Assembly (NCBI RefSeq): GCF_030272615.1
Contig: NC_081414.1
Location: forward strand, 307,561,164 to 307,625,163
Reading direction: 5' to 3'
DNA: 64,000 bases
From: Cryptomeria japonica
Lineage: Eukaryota; Streptophyta; Pinopsida; Cupressales; Cupressaceae
Part shown: in pieces, positions 54,200-64,000 of the stretch
Layout of the letters: each line of letters opens with the position of its first letter
Position numbering within the stretch: the stretch's first letter is position 1
The notes under the pieces: generated by a model
The model's database searches: none
Seen by the model: the letters and a program-made list of their open reading frames with translations, nothing else
What the model was told of the DNA's origin: nothing
Made by a program: the position numbers and the translations under genes

Positions 54200-56120
54200 A
54201 AGTTCCTTGTGGTTTGGTTCCCTCGAACCTTGACTCTTTGTCCATTCTTATCTGGAGTTTGAATCTGACAAATCCAAGGAAGCTACTTCCTCACTAACGG
54301 CTTGGTTCTTTAAATCAATCACATACTTCCAGCCCTTGTTTTCAATGGAGATTGTATACTTTTTCCAATTCTTATCGGCTTTGTTTGCTACCAACTAGCC
54401 CTAACCTAGCAATGCATCTACTTTCTTCCTTAAAGAAAGGACCATAAAATTAAACAAAAACGCTTGGGTTCCAACCCTTTAAAACTCCAAGTACCTTAAT
54501 AACTTGTTGATCTGCATCCACCAGTTGAAAAGTTGGTGGCCAAATAGTCGGCTTGCCGAGACCTCTTCGAGTGTTCCATGGAAGTACATTCACGCCAAAC
54601 CCGTCATCAACAATTGTATTGGTGAGATTGCTTCCAAGGATTTCAATTTTCTCCACCATTGGTTTCTTTGTTGTGTTTCATGAGTAATATCGGGTCAATC
54701 ACTTGGTCACCTAACAATGATGGTATAATCATTGGATCTTCATTCTCCACAAACTCCAATTGGGTCATAGCATGCACCATCTCATTCTCCTCTGATACAA
54801 TAGAATTTCGATGTTCAGGAATACTTTGTAATAAATCCACTACTTTAACTAGTATGACAATTTGCAGTACTTGTGCAATAGTTTTCTTGGATTGTAATTG
54901 ATTTGTTACCGTACTTGTATTTGCATCTAAGTGGTGTCATTAGTTATCCATAGCATTCTCCACTTTGTCCCTTGCTTCACAAAGCCTTTCTTTATTTGTA
55001 CATGGGTCCAAGTATGTTGCTTTCTTTGGTTGGGCAATGAATAATGGCCAAAACTCCATTTTGCCATTCAACATCAATTAGATTAATGTTAGCCTATTGC
55101 TTTGGACATCTAATATCTTCATGGTCATCAGGGCCACACCATTTGCACAATAATTGTACATTGTCTTTCTTATGTTGGCACTCTCTAGCAAAATCTCCCC
55201 ATTCACTACATTGTCAACATTGTATGATAGGGCATCCTTTGGGGTCATACTATATTTGTCTTCGACCTCCTCTTTGATTTTGATAACCACCTAGAGATGC
55301 ATTTTGTGGCTTCTATGTGGTGGATGACTCTTCCTGCATAAAAAGTACTCGTGTACTCCTAGTCTTCAGATTATATGGGCACTCCATTATTGAATGATCC
55401 ATCACCAAGCAAATCTCACAAAACATCTCTTTGGGTCAATTAAATTTCGTGTGCCCCTCAATTTTGCACTAAATACACCATAGTTTATTGGTTTCTTCCT
55501 CTGCCTTCAACTCTTTCATCATTCTCATCATATCCCACTATAGGGCTTGACCTATTTTTTTATCCTTCATCGCTACTACCTTTGGTGCTCTTATCATTGT
55601 TTGTCCTCCTCTTCCCTTGAGAGAATGTTTTATTTCCACTCTTGATGTCCATAACCTAATTGTAAGCATTAGTATACAAGGAAGGAGGCACTAGTTTTAT
55701 CTTTTTCCTTAACGAGGGGATCAATCTCTCGATGAACCACCACTTCTTTAGCCCATGTACTAGCTAGTTCTCCAACTTCACTAGCAACTCTTTGAGCCTA
55801 CAATTGTAAGCCCATAGGTTCTCGTGTTTGCCTTGTTTGGTATTATAGATCTCCGCCACAATCTCATTATCATCCCATGGCAATTTGAATTCTGCCTCAA
55901 ATGCTTTCTTCAATGCATCCCATGAGGTTGTCACTTCTACTTCCAATTTCATGAACCAGTCTATAGCTATACCCCATACTGTTGCTGGAAACACTCTCAG
56001 ACAATAATCTATCTTCCTTGCCACTCTCTATCCAAATGGTTTTGCACACCTTGCAGTGCCACACAAGATCTTCAAACCCTTTCCCCATGAACTTCGAGAG
56101 TTTGTCTTTCCACATTCGTA
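54200..56120 (-). pseudogene. Second gypsy gag-protease remnant (Athila/Tat-like arrangement)
   Basis: The minus strand gives the gag domain at about 56024-55650 (FPATVWGIAIDWFMKLEVE, TSWDALKKAFEAEFKLPWDD, IPSLRKKIKLVPPSL). Two zinc knuckles lie near 55240-55110: CSEWGDFAREC with Asp in place of His, and CKWCGPDDHEDIRC with a perfect CX2CX4HX4C. Protease follows at 54650-54450 (VDDGFGVNVLP, GKPTIWPPTFQLVDADQQVI), then LLGRGWLVANKADKNWKK-like text to about 54300. Stops are frequent. The protease triplet reads DDG. No LTR was identified for this copy. Confidence 0.82.
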
Positions 56121-57179
56121 ATAACTGAGGGAGTCACCATTTTTCTTGCCTAATTTTGTCCTTGTGCATTGGAAATATTTGGACTATTTCGCTATGTATG
56201 TTTTGGTGCCTGTCTTGCACGTGCAGCCACATATGACTCCTTCACTCGTCCACTTTTAGCATCCTCTACACTCTAGTTATCCTAAGGATCGTTTCTGCAC
56301 TCCTTCCGTCCAAGGGTCCTTGGCTCGCATCCTCCAATTATCCACTCTTCTCCCAAGATGGATAGTTCTCAAATGCGACATATGTTATTCTCAAAAACTT
56401 CAATTGATTCATGTCTGGGGTCTCTTTCTTCTTCCTCATCATCTGATGCTATCTGTATGCAGTTCGATGACTACCCTCCTTGGTCGGCAAGGTCTTGGTA
56501 TGTTTCATCAAGGAGTGGTAAGAATCTAGCAATTTCTTCCCCTCTCCCTTCGAGAGTTCTTCGGTAAAGGTTTTCCTCTCTTCTTGACTACGACTTCAAC
56601 TAATGCTTCGTCTTTTACTTCGTTCTTGGGAAAGGCTTCGACTTGAGAATCGTCCAACTAGATTTTCCTCAAGTGTTTCTCGTAAACTTCTTCTTTATTC
56701 TCTTTGTTCTACAATCCTCATAGATCACCTAATCGCTTGGTCTTGACCACCTTGTGGCCTCTTCTTTGATTAATTGGGATCTAAGGGCATGAATCAATCA
56801 AATCTAACCCGATTTCTTTTAAGGCAACGATGTTAAATGTTTACTGCTATATCTAATAAATTAAATACATGAATTAATAATAAGGATGATAATGCATACC
56901 AGATACAAGAGTTAAAAATATCTCTATTTGCTTATGAAATTATTATAGAAGACCAGACATGTTCAGCCAAGTATCAGAGTTAATCTGACTAGATCATACT
57001 ACTTTCCTTGATGATACACAATATATTTAGATGACCCACGGTTGCCAAGAGGAACACAACTATCATTGAATCAACGCTTATAACCACCTGATGCTTAAAA
57101 GTTTATAACTACTCGATGCTGACAAACACTTAATAGGAACAATAAACACATAGTCGGATAACCAATATTATCGAACAAT
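56121..57179. other. Spacer, possibly leader of the second gypsy copy
   Basis: No motif was recognised. Overlapping plus-strand frames at 56320-56567 are Ser-rich by composition. The remainder is A+T-rich with no coding signal. Confidence 0.35.
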
Positions 57180-57670
57180 AGACTTTGTACGTTGACTACA
57201 TCCCACCAACAACAACTTTTTATTTTTCCACCTTAAACTTCAACTCCATTGTTTGCAAGTTCTGTGAATACTTACCAAGCAAATGAAACAACTGAACTCC
57301 CAATATAACATTCATTTCCCCAATACCTACCACATAGAAATCATTAGTCATTATATAATTTCCTAACACAATGCTCAACTAAGGTACTTTCTTGGTACTA
57401 GTCATTGTGAATCCATCCACAACCATTACATTGAATCCTTCAAAATCTTCCACCTATAGACCTCTCTTTGCCACCAAGGCCTCATCAATAAAGTTTTGGG
57501 TTGCCACACTACCTATCAACACTACCACAGGCTAACCCTATGATACTCTTCTAACCCTAAATGAATTCTATCGAGGTGTACCAAAAAGTGTATGAATAGT
57601 ACCTCCCTTAACTCCTAAAGAGTGCTCCATTGGTTCAGCTCATTCTTCATCTAATCCACTTTGTTCACTA
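57180..57670 (-). pseudogene. Third gypsy protease fragment
   Basis: The minus strand reads VVVLIGSVATQNFIDEALV, AKRGL-stop-VEDFEGFNVMV, VPQLSIVLGNYIMTNDFYVV and IGEMNVILGVQLFHLL. These align block by block with the protease at 50771-51457 (VPQLSITMGNYTVTDDFFVV; DAILGIQWMETL). The active-site Asp and the Ser-Gly after it are lost (LIGSVA). Nothing of gag or RT is attached. Confidence 0.8.
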
Positions 57671-57684
57671 CCTAAATCATAGTT

Positions 57685-57775
57685 GGACTACTCGCGACTC
57701 GGCTCAACTCGCCAAGCCCCTAGGAAAAAAACTCGGGAAAAACTCTGAAAAACTCGACGAAAAACTCGACAACTT
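57685..57775 (-). repeat. ACTCG cluster (hAT 3' subterminal region)
   Basis: CTACTCGCGACTCGG, CAACTCG, AAACTCGGG, AAACTCGACG and AAACTCGAC occur in 90 bases. It lies 250-330 bases beyond the stop of the hAT copy at 58021, matching the spacing at 46241 and 23815. Confidence 0.6.
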
Positions 57776-58598
57776 AAAAACACGCTTAAACTTAGTAAAA
57801 AATGCATTTTTTTGCAAAATTTAATGAGAAGATGCATCCAATGAGTCAATAAATGATAACACAAAAGAAACAAGCTGATTCTAGATATATTTAAATGCAA
57901 AGTGTCTACAAAATCACATCCTCATGAGGAATGCTGATGGCTGGAAGCTTGGAAGCAAAATAGTAAATTACTAAATAGTTTTTGTAAAAACAAAAGTAAA
58001 TACATCATTACAAATTACAATTACAACTTCCTCTTCCCAACTCTAGCAAAAACTTGGGGAGAGGTAGAACTAGAGGGTCTAGTCGTATAAGTCTGTTGTG
58101 GGCGTGACTGTGCCTCCCCGCTCGATATGGCTGACTGAGACTCATCCTCCATATTGGATGAAGCTATGTCTCCACCTGCTTCTGGCACTAGCAATGAATC
58201 CTCATCCTCATCCTCTTCCTCGTCAATGTCATCCAGTCTGAAACCAAATCCACCCCCCTCCTCCATAGCCTGCCTCTCCAAATCAGTGATGTCAGTGTCG
58301 GAAAACAATGGAGGCTGCTCCTATGATGTCCAATCACTGTAAGGATCTATATCATCCAAGTCAATTGAACCACCTTCTAGTTCCTCTACCTTCCTTACGC
58401 GCAATCAAAGATTATATTGCACGTAGACAAGGTCATTGAGTCGTTTCTGTGCTACCTTGCTCCTCTTCTTCGTGTGGATTGCTTCAAACAAGCTCCAATT
58501 GCGCTCACAATTGGATGAACTGCAAGGCTGACATAAGACTCTGAGGGCAAATTTTTTGAGATGTGGGGTGTTTCCACCCCAATTTTGCCACCAAGCAT

Positions 58599-58701
58599 CT
58601 GCAAAATAAATAAAATGGAAAAGCTAGAAAGCAAAGAGAAAAGAGAAAACATAATTTATCAATCATTTTAGATCCCAAAATCCAAATGGCAAATGTTATA
58701 C
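58599..58701 (-). other. hAT intron, 103 bp
   Basis: Donor CCCCAG/GTATAAC at 58701 and acceptor TATTTTGCAG at 58599, with a pyrimidine-rich stretch before the acceptor. The joint keeps the frame. Confidence 0.85.
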
Positions 58702-59113
58702 CTGGGGTTTGAGTGGTTCTTCCTCTCCTAGCCAGCTCTGAAGAGAATAGCTTACCCCTTCCTCCCTCATAATTTTGGAGCTCACTCACAATGAGGTCTC
58801 TCTCCTCAACATCAGGTGCCATCCTCTCAATGCATGTATTGAGGCCCTCCATGACTTCTCCATTCGGATCTGAGTAAGAACCCCCGAACCTAAAACGAGG
58901 GTTGAGGAAGTACCCTGCTGCATGAATGGGTTGGTGGAGTTGATTGTTCCACCTCCTATCAACAATTTCCCAAATGGGATCAAATTTGAGTCTATCCCCC
59001 TTGTAGTAATTTTTGATAGACTCCTTGGCCCTATCCATGGCCTCATAAAGATATCCCATTGGGGTTTTATCCCCATCCACCAAGCGAAGAACTCGAACCA
59101 AGGGCTCTGACAC

Positions 59114-59236
59114 CTACAATTGAAAAATACAAATTACAAAAAGATTAAAATTTAAATAATGAAGTTACAAATTAGTAATGAGAGACTTGAATCAAGAATA
59201 ACTAAAATTTAAAAATTAAAGTTTTGAAGTAACAAC
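59114..59236 (-). other. hAT intron, 123 bp
   Basis: AAG then GTTGTTAC (weak donor) at 59236 and TTTTTCAATTGTAG at 59114 on the minus strand. The joint keeps the frame between EIVK and VSEPLVRV. Confidence 0.75.
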
Positions 59237-59487
59237 CTTCACAATCTCTGCAGCCCTTTGTGCAAATTGGTTGTCGAAGACTATGAATGCGACAGCCTCT
59301 CCTTCATGCTTCTTTGAATAAGGTGAGTTAAGCCATTCTCCACTCACAAACATTTGTTTCAAAGAAGTCAATGTAGCAAGAAGGCTTTGCAATGTCAAGA
59401 AAATCGTTGCAAACCTTGTGACACCAGCTCTCACCAAATCTTTCCCTTGGGTGTGCTGTCTCATCAAATTTAGGACCTGTTGTGACC

Positions 59488-59980
59488 TTTTTCACACATC
59501 GCCCCATTGCAAATGGGGACCCTCTCTTTTCCTGCTTTCTAGGGTTTTGTTAGTGTCCTATGACCTTCTGCTTCAGTTTCACCAAGCCTTGTCCAGTTTT
59601 GAGCAATTCAGGCCCTGACGATTGAAAGTTAGTTTTTGCAAATTATGTGATTCCGAAATATGAACACCACCATAGTGCTTAGAAAGGCCAAGCGACGAAA
59701 ATCGCAATTGATTTGGACGAATTTGGACAACTTTCTATTTTTAGAAAGTTTGCTTTTTTTGCTTTTTCCTATTTTTTAGGAAGTTTTGTTTTTGGCATTT
59801 TCAGCCCGATCCCCGGTATGGCTATTTTTAGAAAGTTTTTCCTATTTTTTAGGGATGCTTGCTTTTTGCTTTTTCGGGATGGGAATCTAGGGTTTGCACT
59901 TACACCACTGACCAGCTTTGACCGGGACTCAAAAATTCCAAGTTTTGACCTAAAAAGCCAAATCCCTACATTTTAGGGGG
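59488..59980 (-). mobile_element. LTR end homologous to 37950-38372, inserted in hAT
   Basis: The minus strand contains AATTGCGATTTTCGTC, GGCCTTTCTAAGCAC, GGGTCCCCATTTGCAATGGG and CGATGTGTGAAA, then GGTCACAACAGG. All have close partners in the last 220 bases of the LTR at 36361-38372. CTATTTTTAG-type units recur four times at 59730-59860. The junction lies within a hAT codon run (VLNLM), so this sequence arrived after the hAT copy. Confidence 0.65.
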
Positions 59981-60159
59981 TGTGATGCCTCAGATGATCC
60001 ACCTAGGCATGGATTTCAAATTTCAAGTTAATCCGGTTAAATTTGGTTAAGCTATGAAATTTTGAAAATTTTCTAAGAATTCTTCTAAGTCTGGCTAACA
60101 AGGGTTTTAAAGTATTGTTGCAGGTTCAAACTCTGCCATGATGCGGGAGGCCATGAAGA

Positions 60160-60680
60160 GAAGACCCTCCAAAAGTCTGCCATGTGTTGAAGACCCTCCA
60201 AAATCCGCCTTGAGCCTTGTATAAATGATGTCATGTGTGTGGGGAGCCATGAAGAAAGGCACCTAAACTCCGCCATGTGTGTGTGGGAGGTCATGCGGGA
60301 ACACCTCCAAACTCCGCCATACCATGAAGGAGGACCCTCTAAACTCCGCCCTAGGCTATGTGGGAGTGCTTCTAAACTCCACCCTAGGATAGAAGGTCAC
60401 CAAGAGAGCCCTCCAAAGTCTGCCATGGGGAGATAGTTCAAAACTCCGCCTTGCTGGAGAAGTCACCAAAGTCCGCCCAAGGGGTGCAATCAAAGTCCGC
60501 CCATGTTGGTGGAAGTAACACCTCCAAACTCCGCCCAAGGTCTTCAAATGTTGAAGAGGTGTCTTAGAACTCCGCCATACCCTTGGTGCCACCTCCAAAC
60601 TCCGCCATGTTAGCCTAGAGACCTCCAAAAGTCCACCAAAATTTGAAGGTGATGAGAGTTATCATCAAAGTCCACCTACA
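60160..60680 (-). repeat. CTCCAAACTCCGCC array, 15 units
   Basis: Fifteen units of CCAAA(A/C/G)TCCGCC occur about every 35 bases. Ten keep CG, two read TG and three read CA at the central dinucleotide. The complement, GGCGGAGTTT/GGGCGGACTT, is the motif of the array at 30690-31340. This copy is better preserved. Confidence 0.8.
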
Positions 60681-61519
60681 CATGAAGGATCAAACAAAGT
60701 CAACAAGTTGAGCAATGTCATCAAAATCCATAAGGATTTCAAACTTGAAAAACAAAATAGAAAGTTTTGAAAGGGGATATTGGAAGATCCATAAAGATTT
60801 CGAACTTGAAGACCAAGATAGAAAGTTTTTTTGAAAGAGAATATTGGAGGATTATTGGATATTTTCGAACTTAAATCAAAATGGAAAGTTTTTTTTAAAA
60901 AAGAGATATTTTCTTAAAACTTGGAAACATGAAGTTAAAATTAGGAAGTATGAGTTGGAAGATTTTAAGGGTTTCTACTTGACGATTTAACCTTGTTTAC
61001 AAATACTTCATTATAAACTTCATTTCTACACCAAGAAGTTCGAAGATACTAAGGAGAGCTTAGTAAAGTATTTCAGTTTGAAGATCATCTGGAGAAAATT
61101 TTGATATTGCTAGAAGTTGGATAACTTTTTTGACAAAAGTTTCACAAATTTTTGGAGAAGGGCAACTAGTACGAGGAAGAATTATTTAACCTTTTCTGAA
61201 TTTTCCGAGTGTTCTTGAGAGTTCTAGCCTTACTTCTACCCATCCAAAGGTGAAACTAAATTCATGATGCAGATTTATGGATTTTTTCTGAATATTTTCC
61301 AGAATTTAATAAATGATTTTTTCGAAAATTTTGGAGAAAGAAAATCATTTTTCAATTTTTTTGGCAAAGTATGAAAATTTTTGAAAGTTTTGACACTTGA
61401 TGGTAACCACAACCAGCCTTAAGATTGAGGGTTTTTCAATAAAAATGAAAATTTTCCAACACTGCAAATTATTTTCTAACTTAAAATTTCATTGTTTGTC
61501 TGCAGGTCCTAGACATTAT
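60681..61519. other. Leader region of copy D
   Basis: A+T-rich with repeated GAAAGTTTTTG-like phrases near 60770, 60825 and 60885. TTGTCTGCAG near 61497 just before the start of copy D looks like a 3' splice site, so a leader intron is possible. Confidence 0.35.
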
Positions 61520-62222
61520 GAAATTTCAAGTGGATAAAGATGCTCCTCCGGAGTCGAGGATGACTTCAAAATGGAAGAACATCAGCGACACCAACCTCGG
61601 ACACATCAATCTGAGGGAATTTAAGAAGTAAATGTTTGGTCTGGACAACCTTGTGCCTACCACCATTGCGCGAAAGATGATGAAGAGTGGCATCGTGCAT
61701 GCTGCTGGCTTCCTCCCCACCATGCAATGCAATGAACTAGTAGTCGAATGTGCCAAACATTACAACCCCATCAGTAAAGACATTATTGCACCTGATGAAA
61801 GAGTGTTGGCGAACATCAGTGATGAGGCCATCAAAGAGGCCTTCAGGATCCCAGAGTATCACAACACGGTGTATATGACAAAGGACGAAGCTGACGGTTT
61901 GTATCAGGACCACCTGGAGGAATATGATGCCATAGTCAACCATTCCTGGCTAGACAAGCCAAGGAAGGGCGCCTCCAAACTTCAAAGGAAGAGCCTAGTG
62001 CGAACATACTTCAAGGAAGACATCGGAGACATGATCGTCCTACTCAATAGGATAAAGGGAAACCCTCAGGGAGCTCCATTCGAACCCTAGATGTATTATT
62101 TCATTAATGAAATAATGAATGGAGTAAAAATGATAGACTGGGCCAGAATGATCAGCGACAACCTGTTGAGGTGTCTGAAATCGCATTGCTACAAACTCCA
62201 TACGGCCAATGCAGAATAGAAT
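61520..62222 (+). pseudogene. Copy D: N-terminal half of the unrecognised protein family
   Basis: ATG at 61520 starts MKFQVDKDAPPESRMTSKWK, then ISDTNLGHINLREFKK, a TAA, MFGLDNLVPTTIARKMMKSG, VHAAGFLPTMQCNELVVECA, DERVLANISDEAIKEAFRIP, YMTKDEADGLYQDHLEEYDA, RTYFKEDIGDMIVLLNRIKG and NPQGAPFEP. After a TAG where Trp is expected come MYYFINEIMNGVKM and ARMISDNLLRCL. It aligns throughout with copy B and copy C. Only two in-frame stops make it the best-kept N-terminal half. Minus-strand LTR-like sequence follows at 62225. Confidence 0.7.
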
Positions 62223-62224
62223 AG

Positions 62225-63450
62225 CCAACTGATTATCCTACTCTCTTGAGTTAAGGAAGTCTCTAATGCTGTTTTCTAAGTTTGATCAAAGGAGACAACC
62301 TCAAGGTTTCTTTTGTCAAGTCTTGACTTCGGGATTTTTCAGTGGCTTGATGTGTTTATGCTGGAAACACAAGGGGGACTTACGTTGAATGGGTAATTTA
62401 TAGATAAGTTCCCTGGAACTTTTATAATCTTTCTATCAGATGATTTCGGTTAATTTGATACTGTTTGAATGAGACTGCAAATTTTCTAAATAAAAAAAGG
62501 GGAAAAAAGGGAGGGAAGGATAGAGAGAGAGAGAGATAGAGAGAGACATGAAATGTAAATTCTAACTAAGATAGCAAATTCAGTCAAGCAAACAGACACC
62601 TCCAGGAAACTAGATTAAACATCACCAGCTGCTCAAGCACAATGTTTGCATAAATCCAGTGCAATCTTCAAAGGAGAAACAAGATTTTCATGTTATCAAG
62701 TATAGCATTAGAACTTTTACATTCATAGTATGTGTTTGATAACCGAACTAAGCATAAAAGGTCCAGATTAACCATGCAGAAAGAAAGGCAATCAGTCGTT
62801 CCCTAATGCTGTGGACTGCAAGGATTCTATCAGATGCTTGATTGAAAAATGCTATGCAAAATAAATAGACATAACTGAAAGATTTCTAAATTAAGTGAAG
62901 AAGGAGACCATGCACTCACAAGGAAACTTGAAAACAGTCTTAATTCTTTGCATTAATTCCTATAAATTTCTCCAAAGCTTTCACAACAATCCAAGAACTT
63001 CTTACAAAAAGAGGGAAAACCAATCCCTTAAATTGGCTTCAAAAAGGATGAATGGCCTAGATTTAATCTAAACAAGTGGCCCAGATTCATCCATAAAGCA
63101 TGGCTGCCCATACCCATAAATGGGAAGCAAATATCAACAACCACCCCAAAATGGGCAATAACTACCCAAAACGGGATAATTACAGCAATTTGAAATAATC
63201 CTAAAAGGTGCATCAATAAAGTTTTACATTTGTTGACCAAAAGTCAACTGTCACTTTTGGTGCAAAAGTGCACTTTTAAGATTTAAAGGGAAAAGAACAC
63301 TTTTGAGAAATTACTTTCTCTATTTCAGTCTCACACTCCTTTTCTAAAAATTGATCCTAGCCATGCAGGTATTCCCGCCATAAATCACAACCTGCTGCCC
63401 GTTCCTCGCGAACGTACTCCTAGAACCTGATACACAACTGGAAGAGCAGA
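62225..63450 (-). mobile_element. LTR-like region, minus strand, related to 26364-27310
   Basis: It shares the CAAGGGGGACTTACG block (62379) and other short blocks with 26364-27310 in the same order and orientation. It stands 3' of copy E on the minus strand, as 26364-27310 stands 3' of copy A. It cuts copy D, suggesting a later insertion. A GAGAGATAGAGAGAGA microsatellite lies at about 62521-62546. Limits are approximate. Confidence 0.45.
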
Positions 63451-63530
63451 CTGAATGGAGGCATGGGAGGATGGCGAATTTTGTATTGCATGCCCTCGAG
63501 ACACCGGTCCACGTGTTTTAAACCGTCCTT

Positions 63531-64000
63531 CTAGCTAGAGCGATTACGCTCAAAGCATAATATGTCTGAATGAAACTGACCAGCAAAACTCAAGTCCTTA
63601 GTGGAATAGGTAATCTTATCCATCCCCAATCTTTCTTCCCAATCCGGCTGGATTGCATTATCGGACAAGTCATTTATCCATCCCGAAACCATTGATCGGA
63701 GGATGGTCTTACCTAGTTCTTGCATGTTTCCCAGAATCACTTCACATGCGTCTCTCTCCTTGTCAATAATTTCTTTGGTGTCGTTCTTCATGGTGATAGT
63801 CCAGTACCACTCCTTAAGAACACTGATGCTATGAGGATCTAGGATGGCAGACAATGTAGGAATTTGCGCGTGTCCAAAAAAGAGCTCTCATGAGGGGAGG
63901 GTAGTGGCTGCCACTTCGCGCATGTGAAGGGATTCCCTCTTTACCTCTAATAACTTGACTAGAGTGAGCTCTCGATGGAGGGCCATTTCTTTTACCTTCT
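63531..64000 (-). pseudogene. Copy E: fragment of the protein family's C-terminal region
   Basis: The minus strand from the window edge reads KVKEMALHRELTLVKLLEVK, one stop, then SAILDPHSISVLKEWYWTIT, IIDKERDACEVILGNMQEL and SGWINDLSDNAIQPDWEERL, ending at 63531. The WYW followed by a charged helix resembles copy A (WYWALVARSEVLEKV), and the position beside a related LTR-like region agrees. Similarity is low and partial. The rest lies outside the window. Confidence 0.45.

Larger units (their letters stand above)
58021..59488 (-). pseudogene. hAT transposase, 3' half with two introns
   Basis: Exon a (59488-59237) reads VLNLMRQHTQGKDLVRAGVT, RFATIFLTLQSLL and QFAQRAAEIVK. The intron is 59236-59114. 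Exon b (59113-58702) reads VSEPLVRVLRLVDGDKTPMG, YEAMDRAKESIKNYY, WNNQLHQPIHAAGYFLNPRF and YEGGRGKLFSSELA. The intron is 58701-58599 (CAG/GTATAA ... TTTGCAG). Exon c (58598-58021) reads DAWWQNWGGNTPHLKKFALR, SSSNCERNWSLFEAIHTKKR, RLNDLVYVQYNL, a TGA (Arg-type), one further TAG, a long acidic tail and VGKRKL at the end. It is the best-preserved hAT copy here. DUF659 and the BED finger are missing upstream because LTR-like sequence begins at about 59488. Confidence 0.92.

Noticed and set aside
1-64000. CRISPR arrays, bacterial operons, riboswitches
   Set aside because: The regularly spaced motifs here are degenerate, with no exact repeat-spacer pattern. Introns, plant retroelements and hAT genes show eukaryotic nuclear DNA.

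Overview
The window looks like intergenic DNA from a large, repeat-packed plant genome, most likely a conifer or other gymnosperm. The reasons are old, decayed Ty1/copia, Ty3/gypsy and hAT elements nested in one another, very long LTRs, A+T-rich spacer, and no intact host gene that I can recognise. The species is inference. There are no rRNA genes, functional tRNA genes, CRISPR arrays or bacterial-type operons.

Layout. 1-4714: 3' part of a copia element (element 1), with decayed integrase, reverse transcriptase and RNase H and a long 3' LTR. 4715-13226: mostly spacer, with a motif array, a copia primer-binding site and a copia RNase H remnant, both on the minus strand. 13227-23780: a hAT-type transposase pseudogene on the minus strand, split within an intron by a nearly complete 8.47 kb copia element (element 2, 13610-22082) with two matching LTRs, PBS, gag, protease, integrase, RT, RNase H and polypurine tract. 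23815-26264: remnants of hAT ends and tandem duplications.

26364-36330 and 59990-64000 hold five partial copies of one unrecognised protein family (copies A-E). They look like accessory proteins of long LTR elements and lie beside LTR-like sequence and degenerate short-motif arrays. 36361-43413 holds an LTR on the plus strand, a tRNA-derived SINE, a LINE-type RNase H remnant, a palindromic microsatellite and an oppositely oriented LTR of the same type. 43414-46230 is unassigned, with SINE-like pieces. 46241-47718 is a short internally deleted hAT element. 49090-49620 is another hAT C-terminus. 50685-57670 holds three gypsy gag/protease remnants on the minus strand, one with a clear 723 bp LTR and PBS. 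57685-59488 is a hAT transposase 3' half with two recognisable introns, interrupted by an LTR-like sequence.

Nothing here forms a working pathway. The biology is a record of transposon nesting and decay. The most interesting points are the A-E protein family, LTR and flanking regions that each carry their own repeated short motif, ACTCG clusters that track hAT ends, an ORF kept in both LTRs of element 2, and decay patterns (CG to TG/CA, CAG to TAG) that fit cytosine methylation.
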